NCBI GenBank assembly: GCA_002256765.1
Contig: NCHJ01000001.1
Coordinates: 17,910-81,909 of the forward strand
DNA: 64,000 bases
Direction of reading: 5' to 3'
Origin: Bacteroidetes bacterium 24-39-8
GTDB taxonomy: Bacteria > Bacteroidota > Bacteroidia > Chitinophagales > Chitinophagaceae
Part shown: one piece after another, positions 51,704-61,409 of the stretch
Position numbering within the stretch: the stretch's first letter is position 1
Layout of the letters: every line of letters begins with the position of its first letter
Program-made: the position numbers and the translations under genes
The notes under the pieces: generated by a model
Database searches by the model: none
Told to the model about the DNA's origin: nothing
Seen by the model: only the letters and a program-made list of their open reading frames with translations

Positions 51704-52591
51704 TTACACATTTTCCAAAGCCAACAAAACCTGCCATGCTGCGTCAACATGATTGCTATTGAGCAGTTCTGCCGCATAATGGTGTAATTCCTTTTCCATC
51801 TCGTGAGGGTTCACGCTATAGTATTGGATAATACTTTTTAACCTATCGTCTTCATAAGCGGGATTCACTTCTGGTAGGTCATGTACATTGCCCAATAGTC
51901 CTAAGTGGTTGCCTGTAAGAATGGTACTTTTTCTAATGCCCTCAGGTAAACTATCAATGCCAATGCCCAATTGGGTATTGGGTTTATTTACTTGAAACAT
52001 ATTGCCGCTTTCTACCCGGCAATACCAGTCTCCTCCTAGTCTAGCTACCAAGTGCAATTGGTGTTGGTCAATTTTTCCATCCTTACCAATGACGCTATCT
52101 GCTACATGCATACAAAGCACTTCTGCAATGACTAATTGTCCAGCGCCAGCTTGTTCTCCCAAACTTTTTACTTCTAGCACTTTACACTCTAATTGAAGCT
52201 TGGCTTCCGCTACCATGGAGGGTTTTACCATGCTGGCTGCTGTTTTGGTAAATCCTGCTTTTACAAATTCATCCACGCCTTTTGGAAACTCACAGCTGGC
52301 CAAACTCATTTGTTGCACCATGTTAAAGTCTACCATATTAATCACCACTTCTGGTACTTCCAATACATTTTCCAAGGTATGTTTTATGGTATTGTCCCTG
52401 CCTCTTCTAGAGGGAGAGAAAACCACCACGGGCGGGTTAGAAGAGAATAAGTTGAAAAAACTAAAGGGTGCTAAATTTTGGTTACCTGCTGCATCAACCG
52501 TGCTAGCAAAACAAATGGGTCTTGGAGCAATAGCGCTTTGAAGCCACTGCTGTTTTTCCATGGTATTGAGTTCACTAAAATTGATGCGCAT
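51704..52591 (-). CDS. Flavin reductase family protein (FMN-binding split barrel)
   Basis: 295 residues. PRPICFASTVDAAGNQNLAPFSFFNLFSSNPPVVVFSPS is the FMN-binding domain of the flavin reductase-like family; the C-terminal third is a family-specific extension. Members reduce flavin for partner oxygenases or bind FMN in degradation pathways. It lies 3 bp from a fumarylacetoacetate hydrolase gene transcribed in the same direction, suggesting an aromatic-compound role, but no oxygenase is seen. Confidence 0.87.
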   Translation of the reverse strand: MRINFSELNTMEKQQWLQSAIAPRPICFASTVDAAGNQNLAPFSFFNLFSSNPPVVVFSPSRRGRDNTIKHTLENVLEVPEVVINMVDFNMVQQMSLASCEFPKGVDEFVKAGFTKTAASMVKPSMVAEAKLQLECKVLEVKSLGEQAGAGQLVIAEVLCMHVADSVIGKDGKIDQHQLHLVARLGGDWYCRVESGNMFQVNKPNTQLGIGIDSLPEGIRKSTILTGNHLGLLGNVHDLPEVNPAYEDDRLKSIIQYYSVNPHEMEKELHHYAAELLNSNHVDAAWQVLLALENV

Positions 52592-52594
52592 GGT

Positions 52595-53602
52595 TTAGAT
52601 TTTTTTGCGTGCAAGAATAGAAAAATCAGAATCCTCTTTTTCAATTTGGTTCACCAATTTGCCAAGCCCTGCTATTTCCATTTCTACTAAATCACCCGCT
52701 TGCAACCACTGTTCTTGGTAGTCTGGGTTATTCAATTTGCCTGTGCCATTGAGTTCTAAGAAACAACCTGTTCCAACCGTACCACTTCCAATGACATCGC
52801 CGGGTTGTAGATCAACGCCATAAGCACAGCGTTCCAGGATCTCTGCAAAAGTCCAATCCATCTGGCTTACATTGCCTTCACTCACTTGTACCCCATTGAC
52901 TTTGCAGGTCATAGAAAGGTTCCAGCTCTTTCCTACATGTCCTTCTTTGGCAGCTACTTCAAAATCTTCCAACTCATCTAAGGTTACTAATGCAGGTCCA
53001 ATACAAGTGGCAAAATCCTTTCCCTTTGCTGGTCCTAGATTGAGTAGCATTTCTTCCATCTGTAAACGCCTTGCACTCATATCGTTCATGATCATGAGAC
53101 CACCAATATAACTATCTGCTTCCTCTGCCGTAATATTTCTACCCGCTTTACAAACCACAATGGCCACTTCTAATTCAAAGTCTAATTTTTCAAAATGATC
53201 CGGCATGCATTTTATAGGTCCGGGTCCTTGAACACTATGGTGATTGGTAAAATAAAAAATAGGGTATTGGTCAAATTCTGGAATCATGTCTACTTTTCTA
53301 TTTCTTCTAGCCGCTGCCACATGTTGTCTAAAAGCATAACCATCTCTGCAAGAAGTTGGAAAAGGAACAGGGGCCAAAATATCCTGACCTTCAAAAGGAA
53401 TGGCTCTATCTGGGCTAATCTTTCCAGACTTGATAGCCGCGTCTACTTGTTGTGCAATGGGAAACATATCTTCCCAGTAATGCAAAAACATATTCATGCT
53501 ATTGGGTAGTTCTGGGTGCATCAGGTCACAATCATAGAGATTGCCTTCTACCAAAAAGGCCAATTGATCACGGCCATCGGCCATATAAGAGACAAGCTTC
53601 AT
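52595..53602 (-). CDS. Fumarylacetoacetate hydrolase family protein
   Basis: 335 residues. The FAH fold is shown by FELEVAIVVCKAGRNITAEEADSYIGGLMIMNDMSAR (metal Glu residues), KDFATCIGPALVT, GNVSQMDWTFAEILERCAYG and GDVIGSGTVGTGCFLELNG. Family enzymes cleave C-C bonds in acylpyruvates or homogentisate products. The last step of tyrosine breakdown is possible but not proven. Operon with flavin reductase. Confidence 0.9.
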   Translation of the reverse strand: MKLVSYMADGRDQLAFLVEGNLYDCDLMHPELPNSMNMFLHYWEDMFPIAQQVDAAIKSGKISPDRAIPFEGQDILAPVPFPTSCRDGYAFRQHVAAARRNRKVDMIPEFDQYPIFYFTNHHSVQGPGPIKCMPDHFEKLDFELEVAIVVCKAGRNITAEEADSYIGGLMIMNDMSARRLQMEEMLLNLGPAKGKDFATCIGPALVTLDELEDFEVAAKEGHVGKSWNLSMTCKVNGVQVSEGNVSQMDWTFAEILERCAYGVDLQPGDVIGSGTVGTGCFLELNGTGKLNNPDYQEQWLQAGDLVEMEIAGLGKLVNQIEKEDSDFSILARKKI

Positions 53603-53646
53603 AGTTCAAGATTTGAAAGGCGAAAATAGCGGAAATTCTTCTGTGA

Positions 53647-53931
53647 TTACCATCTTTCATCTTCTGGAATATCCTCGGGATTTTGACGGAATTGTTCACG
53701 GCTAAGGCGTTTTTGTTCCTGTCTTTCCAACATCAATTGTGCAATGATTTTCCCTGCGTTTTCTCCGGGATTTTCTGCTAATAATTGTTTGAGTTTTTTC
53801 TCAGGCACGTCTACCGCATAGAGTAGGTAAACCAGTTTGGAAAAATCATGGGCAATCAAGTGATTGATATGGGCTATCAAATCAGCTAGACTCATTTTCT
53901 CCAAGGCCTGTAATTCTGTGTTTGTATTCAT
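53647..53931 (-). CDS. Hypothetical protein
   Basis: 94 residues, hydrophilic and mostly helical; LIAHINHLIAHDFSKLVYLLYAVDVPEKKLKQLL has no recognised domain, and the tail (about 72-94) is Gln/Arg/Glu-rich. No signal peptide. The gene lies 12 bp downstream of TIGR02757 on the same strand and is probably co-transcribed. Confidence 0.65.
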   Translation of the reverse strand: MNTNTELQALEKMSLADLIAHINHLIAHDFSKLVYLLYAVDVPEKKLKQLLAENPGENAGKIIAQLMLERQEQKRLSREQFRQNPEDIPEDERW

Positions 53932-53943
53932 GAGCTACAACTG

Positions 53944-54741
53944 TCAAACATATTTTTCCATCACACCCAATCCAAATAAAGCAAAATCGTATTTCACTGG
54001 GTCCTTTGCATCCAAGGTACGCAAGTATTGGGTTAGTTCCACGGCTGCGGCCCAATCGGTTTGTTTTCTATCTAGTAATTGAAAGCGTTTGGCAACCCTA
54101 GCCACGTGCAGGTCAATGGGGCAAATTAGATCTGCAGGTTTAATACTTTTCCAAATGCCAAAATCAACCCCTTTATGATCCTTACGCACCATCCAGCGCA
54201 GGTACATATTCAATCTTTTACAAGATGAATTTTTAAAAGGGGTGGCAATATGTTTTCTGGTTCTATTGGGTGCGTCTTCTAAAGAAAAAAAGTATTGGTG
54301 AAATTGGGTTAGCGCAGCTTCTATTCTCTTGTCTTGAACCTCTGCCAAAACTTGCTTGTTGAAAAAAGCCGTTTCCAAACTCAGGTGTTGGCTAAAATGC
54401 ATCTGCAAAAAGCTAATGCTATACAAGAGGTCAGTGGCATTAAAAGTTCTATGTTTAAAACCCAGCATTCTTTTTAAATCAGATTCTTGATGGTTCAAAC
54501 AAAAATCATGGGGAGCCATATCCATGAGTTGCATCAGTTCCTTGGCCTTGTTAATGATGGTGGTTCTATTACCCCAGGCAAAGATGGCAGCATAGAAGCC
54601 TGCAATTTCTATGTCCTGTTTTTTGCTAAATAGATGGGGTATAGCAATAGGGTCTGCCGCAATAAAATCTGGCCGATTATATCTATCTACTTTTTCATTC
54701 AAAAAGACTGTGAGTGATGCTAGATTTTTGACCTGTTCCAA
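53944..54741 (-). CDS. TIGR02757 family protein
   Basis: 265 residues, cytosolic. It matches the Bacteroidota TIGR02757 family by ADPIAIPHLFSKKQDIEIAGFYAAIFAWGNRTTIINKAKELM, FKNSSCKRLNMYLRWMVRKD and IDLHVARVAKRF. The middle resembles helix-hairpin-helix DNA glycosylase folds, so a role in DNA repair has been suggested for such proteins, but I know of no firm function. The hypothetical gene follows. Confidence 0.85.
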   Translation of the reverse strand: MEQVKNLASLTVFLNEKVDRYNRPDFIAADPIAIPHLFSKKQDIEIAGFYAAIFAWGNRTTIINKAKELMQLMDMAPHDFCLNHQESDLKRMLGFKHRTFNATDLLYSISFLQMHFSQHLSLETAFFNKQVLAEVQDKRIEAALTQFHQYFFSLEDAPNRTRKHIATPFKNSSCKRLNMYLRWMVRKDHKGVDFGIWKSIKPADLICPIDLHVARVAKRFQLLDRKQTDWAAAVELTQYLRTLDAKDPVKYDFALFGLGVMEKYV

Positions 54742-54860
54742 TACTTGGTGGTTTTTTAGCCGATAATGGTGAAAATTAGTGTTTCATCGGGAATATGTGC
54801 GTTTCTTGGTTAACTTTATGTCTCGATTGTAAACGATTTCAATCATCTTAATTTCAACAT

Positions 54861-57122
54861 ATGAGAAAGCAGTTTTTTGCAGTGGCAACCCTTCTAGTCA
54901 TGGCCATTGCAGTGCAGGCTCAAAATAGCAAGCCTGCTAGCACCCCTTTGTACAAAAATGCCAAAGCTCCCATTGAACAGCGCATCAAAGACTTGTTGCA
55001 GCGCATGACTTTGGAAGAAAAAGCTGGGCAATTAAACCAAGTAAATGGTGGAGTGTTCACGGGCCCTGCTGCTAATGACCCTGGTCAAAAAGCCAAATTG
55101 GAATTGGCTAAAAAAGGAGGTGTGGGTTCTTTCTTAAACGTGATTGGGGTTGCAGAAACTAGGAACGCCCAAAAAGCTGTGGTAGAAAATTCACGTTTGG
55201 GTATTCCCTTATTATTTGGATTTGACGTAATTCATGGATATAGAACCGTATTCCCAATTCCATTGGCAGAAGCCGGTACATGGGATTTAGCTGGCATTGA
55301 AAAAAACGCTACCGTGCACGCTAAAGAAGCAGCAGCAGCCGGGGTACACTGGACTTTTGCACCCATGTGCGATATTAGCAATGACCCACGTTGGGGTCGT
55401 GTCATGGAAGGTGGTGGAGAAGATCCTTATTTGGGTGGATTGGTGGCAGCAGCTCGTGTAAAAGGTTTACAGGGAAAGCAATATGACACCGAACATATTA
55501 TGGCTTGTATCAAACATTTTGCGGTCTATGGTGCTGTTGAAGCTGGAAGAGAATACAATAATGTAGACGTATCGCGCGTAGCTCTTTGGAATAAATACTT
55601 GCCTCCCTATAAAGCAGCAGTAGAAGCTGGAGCAGCAACTGTGATGAATTCTTTTAACGTATTTGATGGCATTCCTGCTGGCGGTAACAAATATTTGGTA
55701 ACCGATATCTTACAGAAAAAATGGGGTTTCAAAGGTTTTGTGGTAAGTGACTGGGGAAGTTTTGGAGAAATGATTAACCATGGTTATGCAGTGGATGAAA
55801 AAGACGCTGCTTTAAAAGCTTTGCAAGCTGGTAGCCATATGGATATGGAAGCAAATGTTTCTGGCCGATTTGTACCACAGTTAGTAAAAGAAGGAAAGTT
55901 GAGCATGGCACAATTGGATGATGCTGTTGGTAGAATTTTATATTTCAAATTCAAACTAGGTTTATTTGAAGATCCCTATAAATATTCCAATGCAGACAGA
56001 GAAGCAGCTACTTTGTTCAATGCTGCCAATCGTGCTCAAGCACTGGAAGCGGCTAAGAAAAGTATTCTTTTACTAAAGAACAATCATGAAGTATTGCCAC
56101 TGAAAACTGATGGCACCAAGATTGCGTTGATTGGCCTTTATGCCAATAGTAAAGAAGACATGTTTGATTTTTGGATTGCCAATGGAACCGCAAATGATGC
56201 AGTTACCGTGAAGGAAGGAATGGAGAAAAGATTTGGTGCCAATAATGTGAACTATGCACCAGGTTATTTAGCCGATGGTAGCACAGACGAACAATTGGTA
56301 AAAGACGCAGTAGCTGCTGCTGATAAAGCAGCTGTAGTAGTGGTGAATATTGGCATTAGCGGCAAGATGGCTGGAGAAGACAGAGCTTTAGCCAATATCA
56401 ATATTCCAGAAGGACAAATTAGATTATTGCGTGCTTTGCAAAAACAGGGCAGACCTGTGATTGCATTGGTGAGCAGCGGTAGACCATTGGTGTTAACCAA
56501 TATTCAAGACATTACTACAGCGATAGTTCAAACCTGGATTCTAGGAACAGAAACAGGAAATGCAGTTGCAGCTATGTTAGCTGGTGATTATAATCCTTCT
56601 GCAAAAGCAGTGATGACTTTTCCTTATGCATTGGGTCAAGTGCCTGTGTACTACAACCATTTCAATACCAATAGACCTGCACCAGAAACTGGAGATGCTA
56701 GTTGGAAGTCTCGCTACCGCGATATTCCCAATGAACCACTCTATCCTTTTGGATTTGGTTTAAGTTATACTTCTTATAACTATTCTAACTTAAGTGTTAG
56801 TTCTGAAAAAATTTCGCGCTCTCAACCCTTGCAAGTGCGCGTAACCGTAAAGAACAGCGGAAAGGTTGACGGAGAAGAAGTAGTGCAATTATATATCCGA
56901 GATATTGCGGCTTCTATTGTTCGTCCAGTAAAAGAGTTGAAAGCTTTTCAGAAAGTATTCCTAAAAGCTGGTGAGTCAAAAGAAATCAGTTTTGTGCTTA
57001 CAGGCAAAGACCTATCCTTCTATGACGGAGAAGGCAACGCTCGTTTAGAAAATGGCGCTTTTAAAGTAATGGTGGGTGGTGATTCTAAAACTGTATTGGA
57101 AAAAGGATTTGAGTTACAATAG
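54861..57122 (+). CDS. bglX: Periplasmic beta-glucosidase (glycoside hydrolase family 3)
   Basis: 753 residues. Signal peptide (FFAVATLLVMAIAVQAQ) followed by the GH3 TIM barrel, with catalytic Asp297 in VVSDWGSFGE; the alpha/beta sandwich (around 400-590) and C-terminal fibronectin III-like domain (VTVKNSGKVDGEEVVQLYI) complete the BglX architecture. It cleaves terminal beta-glucosides in the periplasm. It is unlinked to the sugar locus at 28-38 kb but could feed it. Confidence 0.93.
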   Translation: MRKQFFAVATLLVMAIAVQAQNSKPASTPLYKNAKAPIEQRIKDLLQRMTLEEKAGQLNQVNGGVFTGPAANDPGQKAKLELAKKGGVGSFLNVIGVAETRNAQKAVVENSRLGIPLLFGFDVIHGYRTVFPIPLAEAGTWDLAGIEKNATVHAKEAAAAGVHWTFAPMCDISNDPRWGRVMEGGGEDPYLGGLVAAARVKGLQGKQYDTEHIMACIKHFAVYGAVEAGREYNNVDVSRVALWNKYLPPYKAAVEAGAATVMNSFNVFDGIPAGGNKYLVTDILQKKWGFKGFVVSDWGSFGEMINHGYAVDEKDAALKALQAGSHMDMEANVSGRFVPQLVKEGKLSMAQLDDAVGRILYFKFKLGLFEDPYKYSNADREAATLFNAANRAQALEAAKKSILLLKNNHEVLPLKTDGTKIALIGLYANSKEDMFDFWIANGTANDAVTVKEGMEKRFGANNVNYAPGYLADGSTDEQLVKDAVAAADKAAVVVVNIGISGKMAGEDRALANINIPEGQIRLLRALQKQGRPVIALVSSGRPLVLTNIQDITTAIVQTWILGTETGNAVAAMLAGDYNPSAKAVMTFPYALGQVPVYYNHFNTNRPAPETGDASWKSRYRDIPNEPLYPFGFGLSYTSYNYSNLSVSSEKISRSQPLQVRVTVKNSGKVDGEEVVQLYIRDIAASIVRPVKELKAFQKVFLKAGESKEISFVLTGKDLSFYDGEGNARLENGAFKVMVGGDSKTVLEKGFELQ

Positions 57123-57150
57123 ATAATTGTCCAATTGATGGTAAAATAAA

Positions 57151-57187
57151 AAAGGACCCCGATTTTAATCGGGGTCCTTTTTTTATA
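57151..57187. terminator. Bidirectional terminator after the GH3 gene
   Basis: AAAGGACCCCGAT-TTTA-ATCGGGGTCCTTT is a 13-bp stem, flanked by A-rich and T-rich tracts. It separates the convergent bglX and PLP enzyme genes. Confidence 0.92.
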
Positions 57188-57200
57188 ATAGCTTTTTTTA

Positions 57201-58367
57201 TTATCCTATTGCCTGATCTAGGTCTTCTATTAGGTCTTCTACGTCTTCAATACCCACGCTCAAGCGAATCAAGGAATCTGAGAGGCCGTTTTTAATACGC
57301 TCATCTCTTGGAATAGAAGCATGTGTCATGCTAGCTGGGTGATTGATCAAAGATTCAACACCACCCAGGCTTTCTGCCAAAGAAAACACCTTGGTAGAGC
57401 TGAGCACGCGTTTGGCATTCTCAACACTATCATCTTTAAGTGTAAAGCTCATCATGCCACCATAACCACGCATTTGCTGTTTGGCAATAGCATAATTGTG
57501 ATGGTCTTCAAAACCACACCAGTAAACCCTTTCTACTTTTGGATGGTTGCGCAAATGACGGGCAATTTTTTCGCCGTTTTCACAATGGCGTTGCATACGA
57601 ACATGCAAGGTCTTGATTCCGCGCAACACCAAGAAGCAATCCATGGGCCCAGGAACTGCACCACATGATTTTTGAATAAAATATAATTGCTCACGCAAAT
57701 CAGCGTCATTCATCATCAAGCATCCTTGAATTAAATCACTATGACCGCCCAAGTACTTGGTGGCAGAGTGCATGACAATATCAGCACCAAGCGTTAAGGG
57801 GTTTTGTAAATAAGGTGAGGCAAAAGTATTGTCTACACAAAGCAACGCACCTGCTGATTTTGCAATCACAGATACTGCAGCAATATCCGTAATGTTCATC
57901 AATGGGTTGGTTGGTGTTTCAATCCAGATAAGTTTGGTAGCAGGGCTAATGGCTTTACTAATATTGCTTACATCGGTAGTGTCTACATAAATAAACCTGA
58001 TACCAAATTTGGCAAAGATCTTTGTAAACAATCTATAAGTACCACCATACATATCATTGGCAGCAATGACTTCGTCGCCAGGTGCCAAGAGTTTGATTAC
58101 GGCATCTGTGGCTGCAACACCACTACTAAAAGCCAAACCAAATTTCCCTTCTTCTAATTGAGCATATGCTTCTTCTAATGCTTTGCGAGTAGGGTTTTGG
58201 CTTCGGGCATATTCAAAACCTTTGTTTACACCAGGTGCTTCTTGTACATAAGTAGAAGTCTGGTAAATAGGGGTCATGATAGCGCCGGTAGACGGATCTG
58301 GTTCCGCACCTGCATGTATATATTTGGTACCTAGTCTAACGCCGGGTGCTTGTTTGTCTTGGCTCAT
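57201..58367 (-). CDS. Cystathionine gamma-synthase/lyase family PLP enzyme
   Basis: 388 residues, normal length for Cys/Met metabolism enzymes. TKYIHAGAEPDPSTGAIMTPIYQTSTYVQ, SGVAATDAV, and the PLP-Lys block HSATKYLGGHSDLIQG are typical. Synthase and lyase cannot be separated with confidence; the active site with QTSTYVQ suits both. DUF2911 lies 3 bp upstream on the same strand. Confidence 0.9.
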   Translation of the reverse strand: MSQDKQAPGVRLGTKYIHAGAEPDPSTGAIMTPIYQTSTYVQEAPGVNKGFEYARSQNPTRKALEEAYAQLEEGKFGLAFSSGVAATDAVIKLLAPGDEVIAANDMYGGTYRLFTKIFAKFGIRFIYVDTTDVSNISKAISPATKLIWIETPTNPLMNITDIAAVSVIAKSAGALLCVDNTFASPYLQNPLTLGADIVMHSATKYLGGHSDLIQGCLMMNDADLREQLYFIQKSCGAVPGPMDCFLVLRGIKTLHVRMQRHCENGEKIARHLRNHPKVERVYWCGFEDHHNYAIAKQQMRGYGGMMSFTLKDDSVENAKRVLSSTKVFSLAESLGGVESLINHPASMTHASIPRDERIKNGLSDSLIRLSVGIEDVEDLIEDLDQAIG

Positions 58368-58369
58368 AA

Positions 58370-58951
58370 TTATTTTTTTGCAGTTTTTTCTGGTGCTAGT
58401 GTAATGGGTAGAACGGATTTGATTTCATCCCAAACTATGACCATATTGGCGCCATTCTTAATATCGTCAAAGTAAATAGTAAACGCTTCTACATTCTCGC
58501 TATTTTTTTCTATCTCAACATCGGTTCTTAACAAATCTTTTTTGCCATCATAAGTGAAATTTCCCCAACAAAAATTGTCTTTATTCAGGATTAAAGTCCA
58601 TTTTTTTTCTGTGGGCATACAATAGAATGTGTACCTGCCTTTTGCAACCAATTTTCCAGCAATCTTTACATTTTTAAAAAATTCAATTTCTGTTGCCTCA
58701 TTAGCACCCATTCTCCAGAGTTCATTGTATTTGATAATACCCCCAAAAATGGTTCTACCCCCTTTTAATGGTCTGCCATAAATTACCCTAGCAATGGGCT
58801 GATCTTTTGCCATACCCTTCATTTTTAAAAGGGGATAATTGGCAGGCCAATAACTCATGTCCATGGGCGATTTGTCCAGGTCAGTAGGTTTGGGCTGCGC
58901 CATGACAATGGTTGAAATAAAAAGACAGCTGATAGCTAAAAATTGTTTCAT
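58370..58951 (-). CDS. DUF2911 family exported protein
   Basis: 193 residues with signal peptide (LAISCLFISTIVMAQ). The DUF2911 core is visible in ARVIYGRPLKGGRTIFGGIIKYNELWRMGANEATEIEF and GRYTFYCMPTEKKWTLILNK. The family function is unknown. It is encoded 3 bp from the PLP gene, probably one transcript. Confidence 0.87.
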   Translation of the reverse strand: MKQFLAISCLFISTIVMAQPKPTDLDKSPMDMSYWPANYPLLKMKGMAKDQPIARVIYGRPLKGGRTIFGGIIKYNELWRMGANEATEIEFFKNVKIAGKLVAKGRYTFYCMPTEKKWTLILNKDNFCWGNFTYDGKKDLLRTDVEIEKNSENVEAFTIYFDDIKNGANMVIVWDEIKSVLPITLAPEKTAKK

Positions 58952-58997
58952 AATGCTAGGTACTTGTAGGTTGATAAGCTAGAACAAAGATAAGGGG

Positions 58998-59591
58998 CTA
59001 AAGGTTCTGCAAATTCTGCCATTCCAATTCTGCCATTTTTTTAACAGCTGGAAAAAATTCATTGTAACAATTGGCCAAAAAGGGAAGATTTGCTAAAAAC
59101 AACTCATATGCAGGAGCACTATCATTAAGATAAGCTGCTCTTCTTACCAAGCCGCCAAAGCTTTTTTCTATGCCCCAGGTATATCTATAGTTGTATAACC
59201 AGTCCTGGGTTTGCATATAGGGCAACATGCGTGCAAATTTTTCCGGCAAAAACACTTGTTGGTCAATCAAGGAAGCATAGACCCCTACAGTAAATTCTTG
59301 CCATCCATTTTCATTCAATTGGCTATTGTCTAGTGCCAGAAAATGGTCGTAAACAACATCCATAAAAGCGCCGGCATATAAGCCTACTGCTGGTTTAAAA
59401 ATCGCTTTGCCCCTAGCCGTTGCAGGATGAATATCTGTAAATGTATCAATGGCCCTATGCAAACGAATGCCCTGTTGAATCCCCAAGGGATAATCATATT
59501 GTTTCTTTCCTTTAACATAGTCACTAATCATATTACCCACCAAGAGTTCTGGTTGACCAAAAGATAGGTAAGCATGTGCCAGTAGATTCAT
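58998..59591 (-). CDS. Acyl carrier protein phosphodiesterase family (AcpH/DUF479)
   Basis: 197 residues starting at MNLLAHAYLSFGQPELLVGNMISDY; the 18 residues before it overlap the neighbouring gene end. GIRLHRAIDTFTDIHPATARGKAIF and MDVVYDHFLALD are metal-binding HD-like segments of AcpH, which removes phosphopantetheine from ACP. The 30-bp gap to the upstream hydrolase suggests an operon. Confidence 0.87.
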   Translation of the reverse strand: MNLLAHAYLSFGQPELLVGNMISDYVKGKKQYDYPLGIQQGIRLHRAIDTFTDIHPATARGKAIFKPAVGLYAGAFMDVVYDHFLALDNSQLNENGWQEFTVGVYASLIDQQVFLPEKFARMLPYMQTQDWLYNYRYTWGIEKSFGGLVRRAAYLNDSAPAYELFLANLPFLANCYNEFFPAVKKMAELEWQNLQNL

Positions 59592-59620
59592 GTTGCAATA
59601 ATAACCGAAACCTTGCTTTG

Positions 59621-61051
59621 TTAATGAGTTGTTTTCAAAATCCAAGCCCCTATCAAGTTAGCTGCCTCTGGAGAAAAGGTCTCATCAATAGTATCATAAG
59701 TCTGCACTTTGGTCTTAGCAGTTTGGAATAAGTGGTTCAAGCCAGGAATTGCATGCACTTCATATTTTTTGTTCCTTCCCTTTTTTAATGCCGCTTCAAT
59801 AGCTAATAGGTTTTCATCAGAAGTCACTTGAATATCAAAAGTTCCATTTAAAGCTAGAACCGGAATTTTCAGTTTTTCTAAGTTGGTGCTTGGTTGATAA
59901 TTTAAGAAATAATTCAGCCATGCAAGACCTCCTTGAAATTGTTTGGCCATTGCCAACATGCCTGCCTGCGGCGATATAAAAAATATTTTTTTCTCCAAAT
60001 CATCTGATACAGATTTTTTCCAATTAGCATATGCCAATTTCATTTCTGATTCCACCATTGATAAATCAGTATATTTTGCAAATGGAGCATTCATATTAAT
60101 AATCAGACTATCTGCTAATTCCTTATCAGATGCAGAAAGATTGACTGATTCAAAACTGCGAATCATCTGAAAATTCCAGATTTCCAGACCCTTTTGGCCA
60201 GGGCCTGCCAGCAAAACAATAAAAGCTACTTGTTTATTATTCACGGCTACCATGGGTGCTATCATGCCACCCTCACTATGTCCAATCAAACCAATTTTTT
60301 TCTTGTCTACATCTGGCCTGCTCATTAAGTAATGGATACTGTTATTTACATCTCCCGCAAAATCAACCGATGTGAGTTTAGATGGGTTGGGACCCAAGCT
60401 GCTTTTGCCAATACCACGGTCGTCCACGCGCAAAACAGCAATGCCTTGTTTGGTTAATAAATCAGCCAATACCGCATAAGTTTTATGACCAAACATGGTT
60501 CCATCCCTGTCTTGTGTACCACTGCCACTGATCAGAATGACAGTTGGAAAATTAGTTCCCTGTGAAGGTTTGGTAAATGTGGCACCATATTGCAAACTGC
60601 TATCGGCATTTTTATAAATTACTTCTTCTGCCAAATAGCCAAAAGGAGCTTTGGGTGTTTGTGGACGAACAGGCACAGTTGGTGGTTTTGGAATATCTTT
60701 TTCCTCCACCCTTTTCATATTCAAAGCCGTTTTGAAATTACCCTGTTTAAAATTACCATAAATACTATCCTTCCCATTCCAAAGACCTCTATAACCGGCA
60801 TTCATGGTTTTAATCTCTACCAAGATACTATCTGCCACCCAATCTGTTTTACTACCCTGTAAGCCAAAGCTATTTTGGTCAGGACTATCAAAGCTTGAAC
60901 GGTATTCGTTACCCGTTTTCTCTACATGCATGACAAAACGAATTTGTCTACCACCAACACCAAGAAACCCCTGCCAAATACCAACAATACTTTGTGCTTG
61001 GGAGATATGCATGAAGGCCAAAAGGCAAATCAGCAAGGATATTTTTTTCAT
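59621..61051 (-). CDS. Secreted alpha/beta hydrolase with N-terminal beta domain
   Basis: 476 residues from the ATG at 61051. After a signal peptide (SLLICLLAFMHISQAQS) there is a beta-rich domain of about 100 residues (IVGIWQGFLGVGGRQIRFVMHVEK) and an alpha/beta hydrolase with GSGTQDRDG (oxyanion), GLIGHSEGGMIAPM (nucleophile Ser), NGTFDIQVTSDE (Asp) and GLNHLFQ (His). Likely an esterase or peptidase acting in the periplasm. Confidence 0.87.
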   Translation of the reverse strand: MKKISLLICLLAFMHISQAQSIVGIWQGFLGVGGRQIRFVMHVEKTGNEYRSSFDSPDQNSFGLQGSKTDWVADSILVEIKTMNAGYRGLWNGKDSIYGNFKQGNFKTALNMKRVEEKDIPKPPTVPVRPQTPKAPFGYLAEEVIYKNADSSLQYGATFTKPSQGTNFPTVILISGSGTQDRDGTMFGHKTYAVLADLLTKQGIAVLRVDDRGIGKSSLGPNPSKLTSVDFAGDVNNSIHYLMSRPDVDKKKIGLIGHSEGGMIAPMVAVNNKQVAFIVLLAGPGQKGLEIWNFQMIRSFESVNLSASDKELADSLIINMNAPFAKYTDLSMVESEMKLAYANWKKSVSDDLEKKIFFISPQAGMLAMAKQFQGGLAWLNYFLNYQPSTNLEKLKIPVLALNGTFDIQVTSDENLLAIEAALKKGRNKKYEVHAIPGLNHLFQTAKTKVQTYDTIDETFSPEAANLIGAWILKTTH

Positions 61052-61409
61052 ACTATTTCTTTTGTAACGGTAAGGTAGCTTAGGAGATTCCAAAAATGAT
61101 TAGTGCTAGTAGTACAAATCTAAATGAAGCAGTTCAAATTGCTAATGTTAACCGATGTTAAAACCGCTTTTAATTTTTAACCCAATGGTAACCGGGTTTT
61201 AAGAAAATTTTGTGAAACCATGTACAACTATTGTTAATAAAGGATTTCAGGCGTTTATTAACCCTGCTTAACAGTCATTTTAACACCGTTCATCCCAAAA
61301 CAGCAGCTAGCAAAAAAACCTCATCACATTCCGGAAAACAAAGTCAAAACCATTTCTATGTTTGGTCTGTCAAAACAATCATCCAATATCCAAACAAAAA
61401 ACCAACAAA
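61052..61409. other. 358-bp intergenic region without a gene
   Basis: AT-rich divergent gap. A GTTAA element recurs (around 61147-61160 and 61255), and AACCC...GGGTT (61179-61198) encloses GGTAACC. A TATGTTTG box at 61357-61364 matches TAnnTTTG and could be the -7 of the PepSY-like gene, 46 bp before its ATG. Short frames here are not convincing. No RNA gene seen. Confidence 0.4.
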
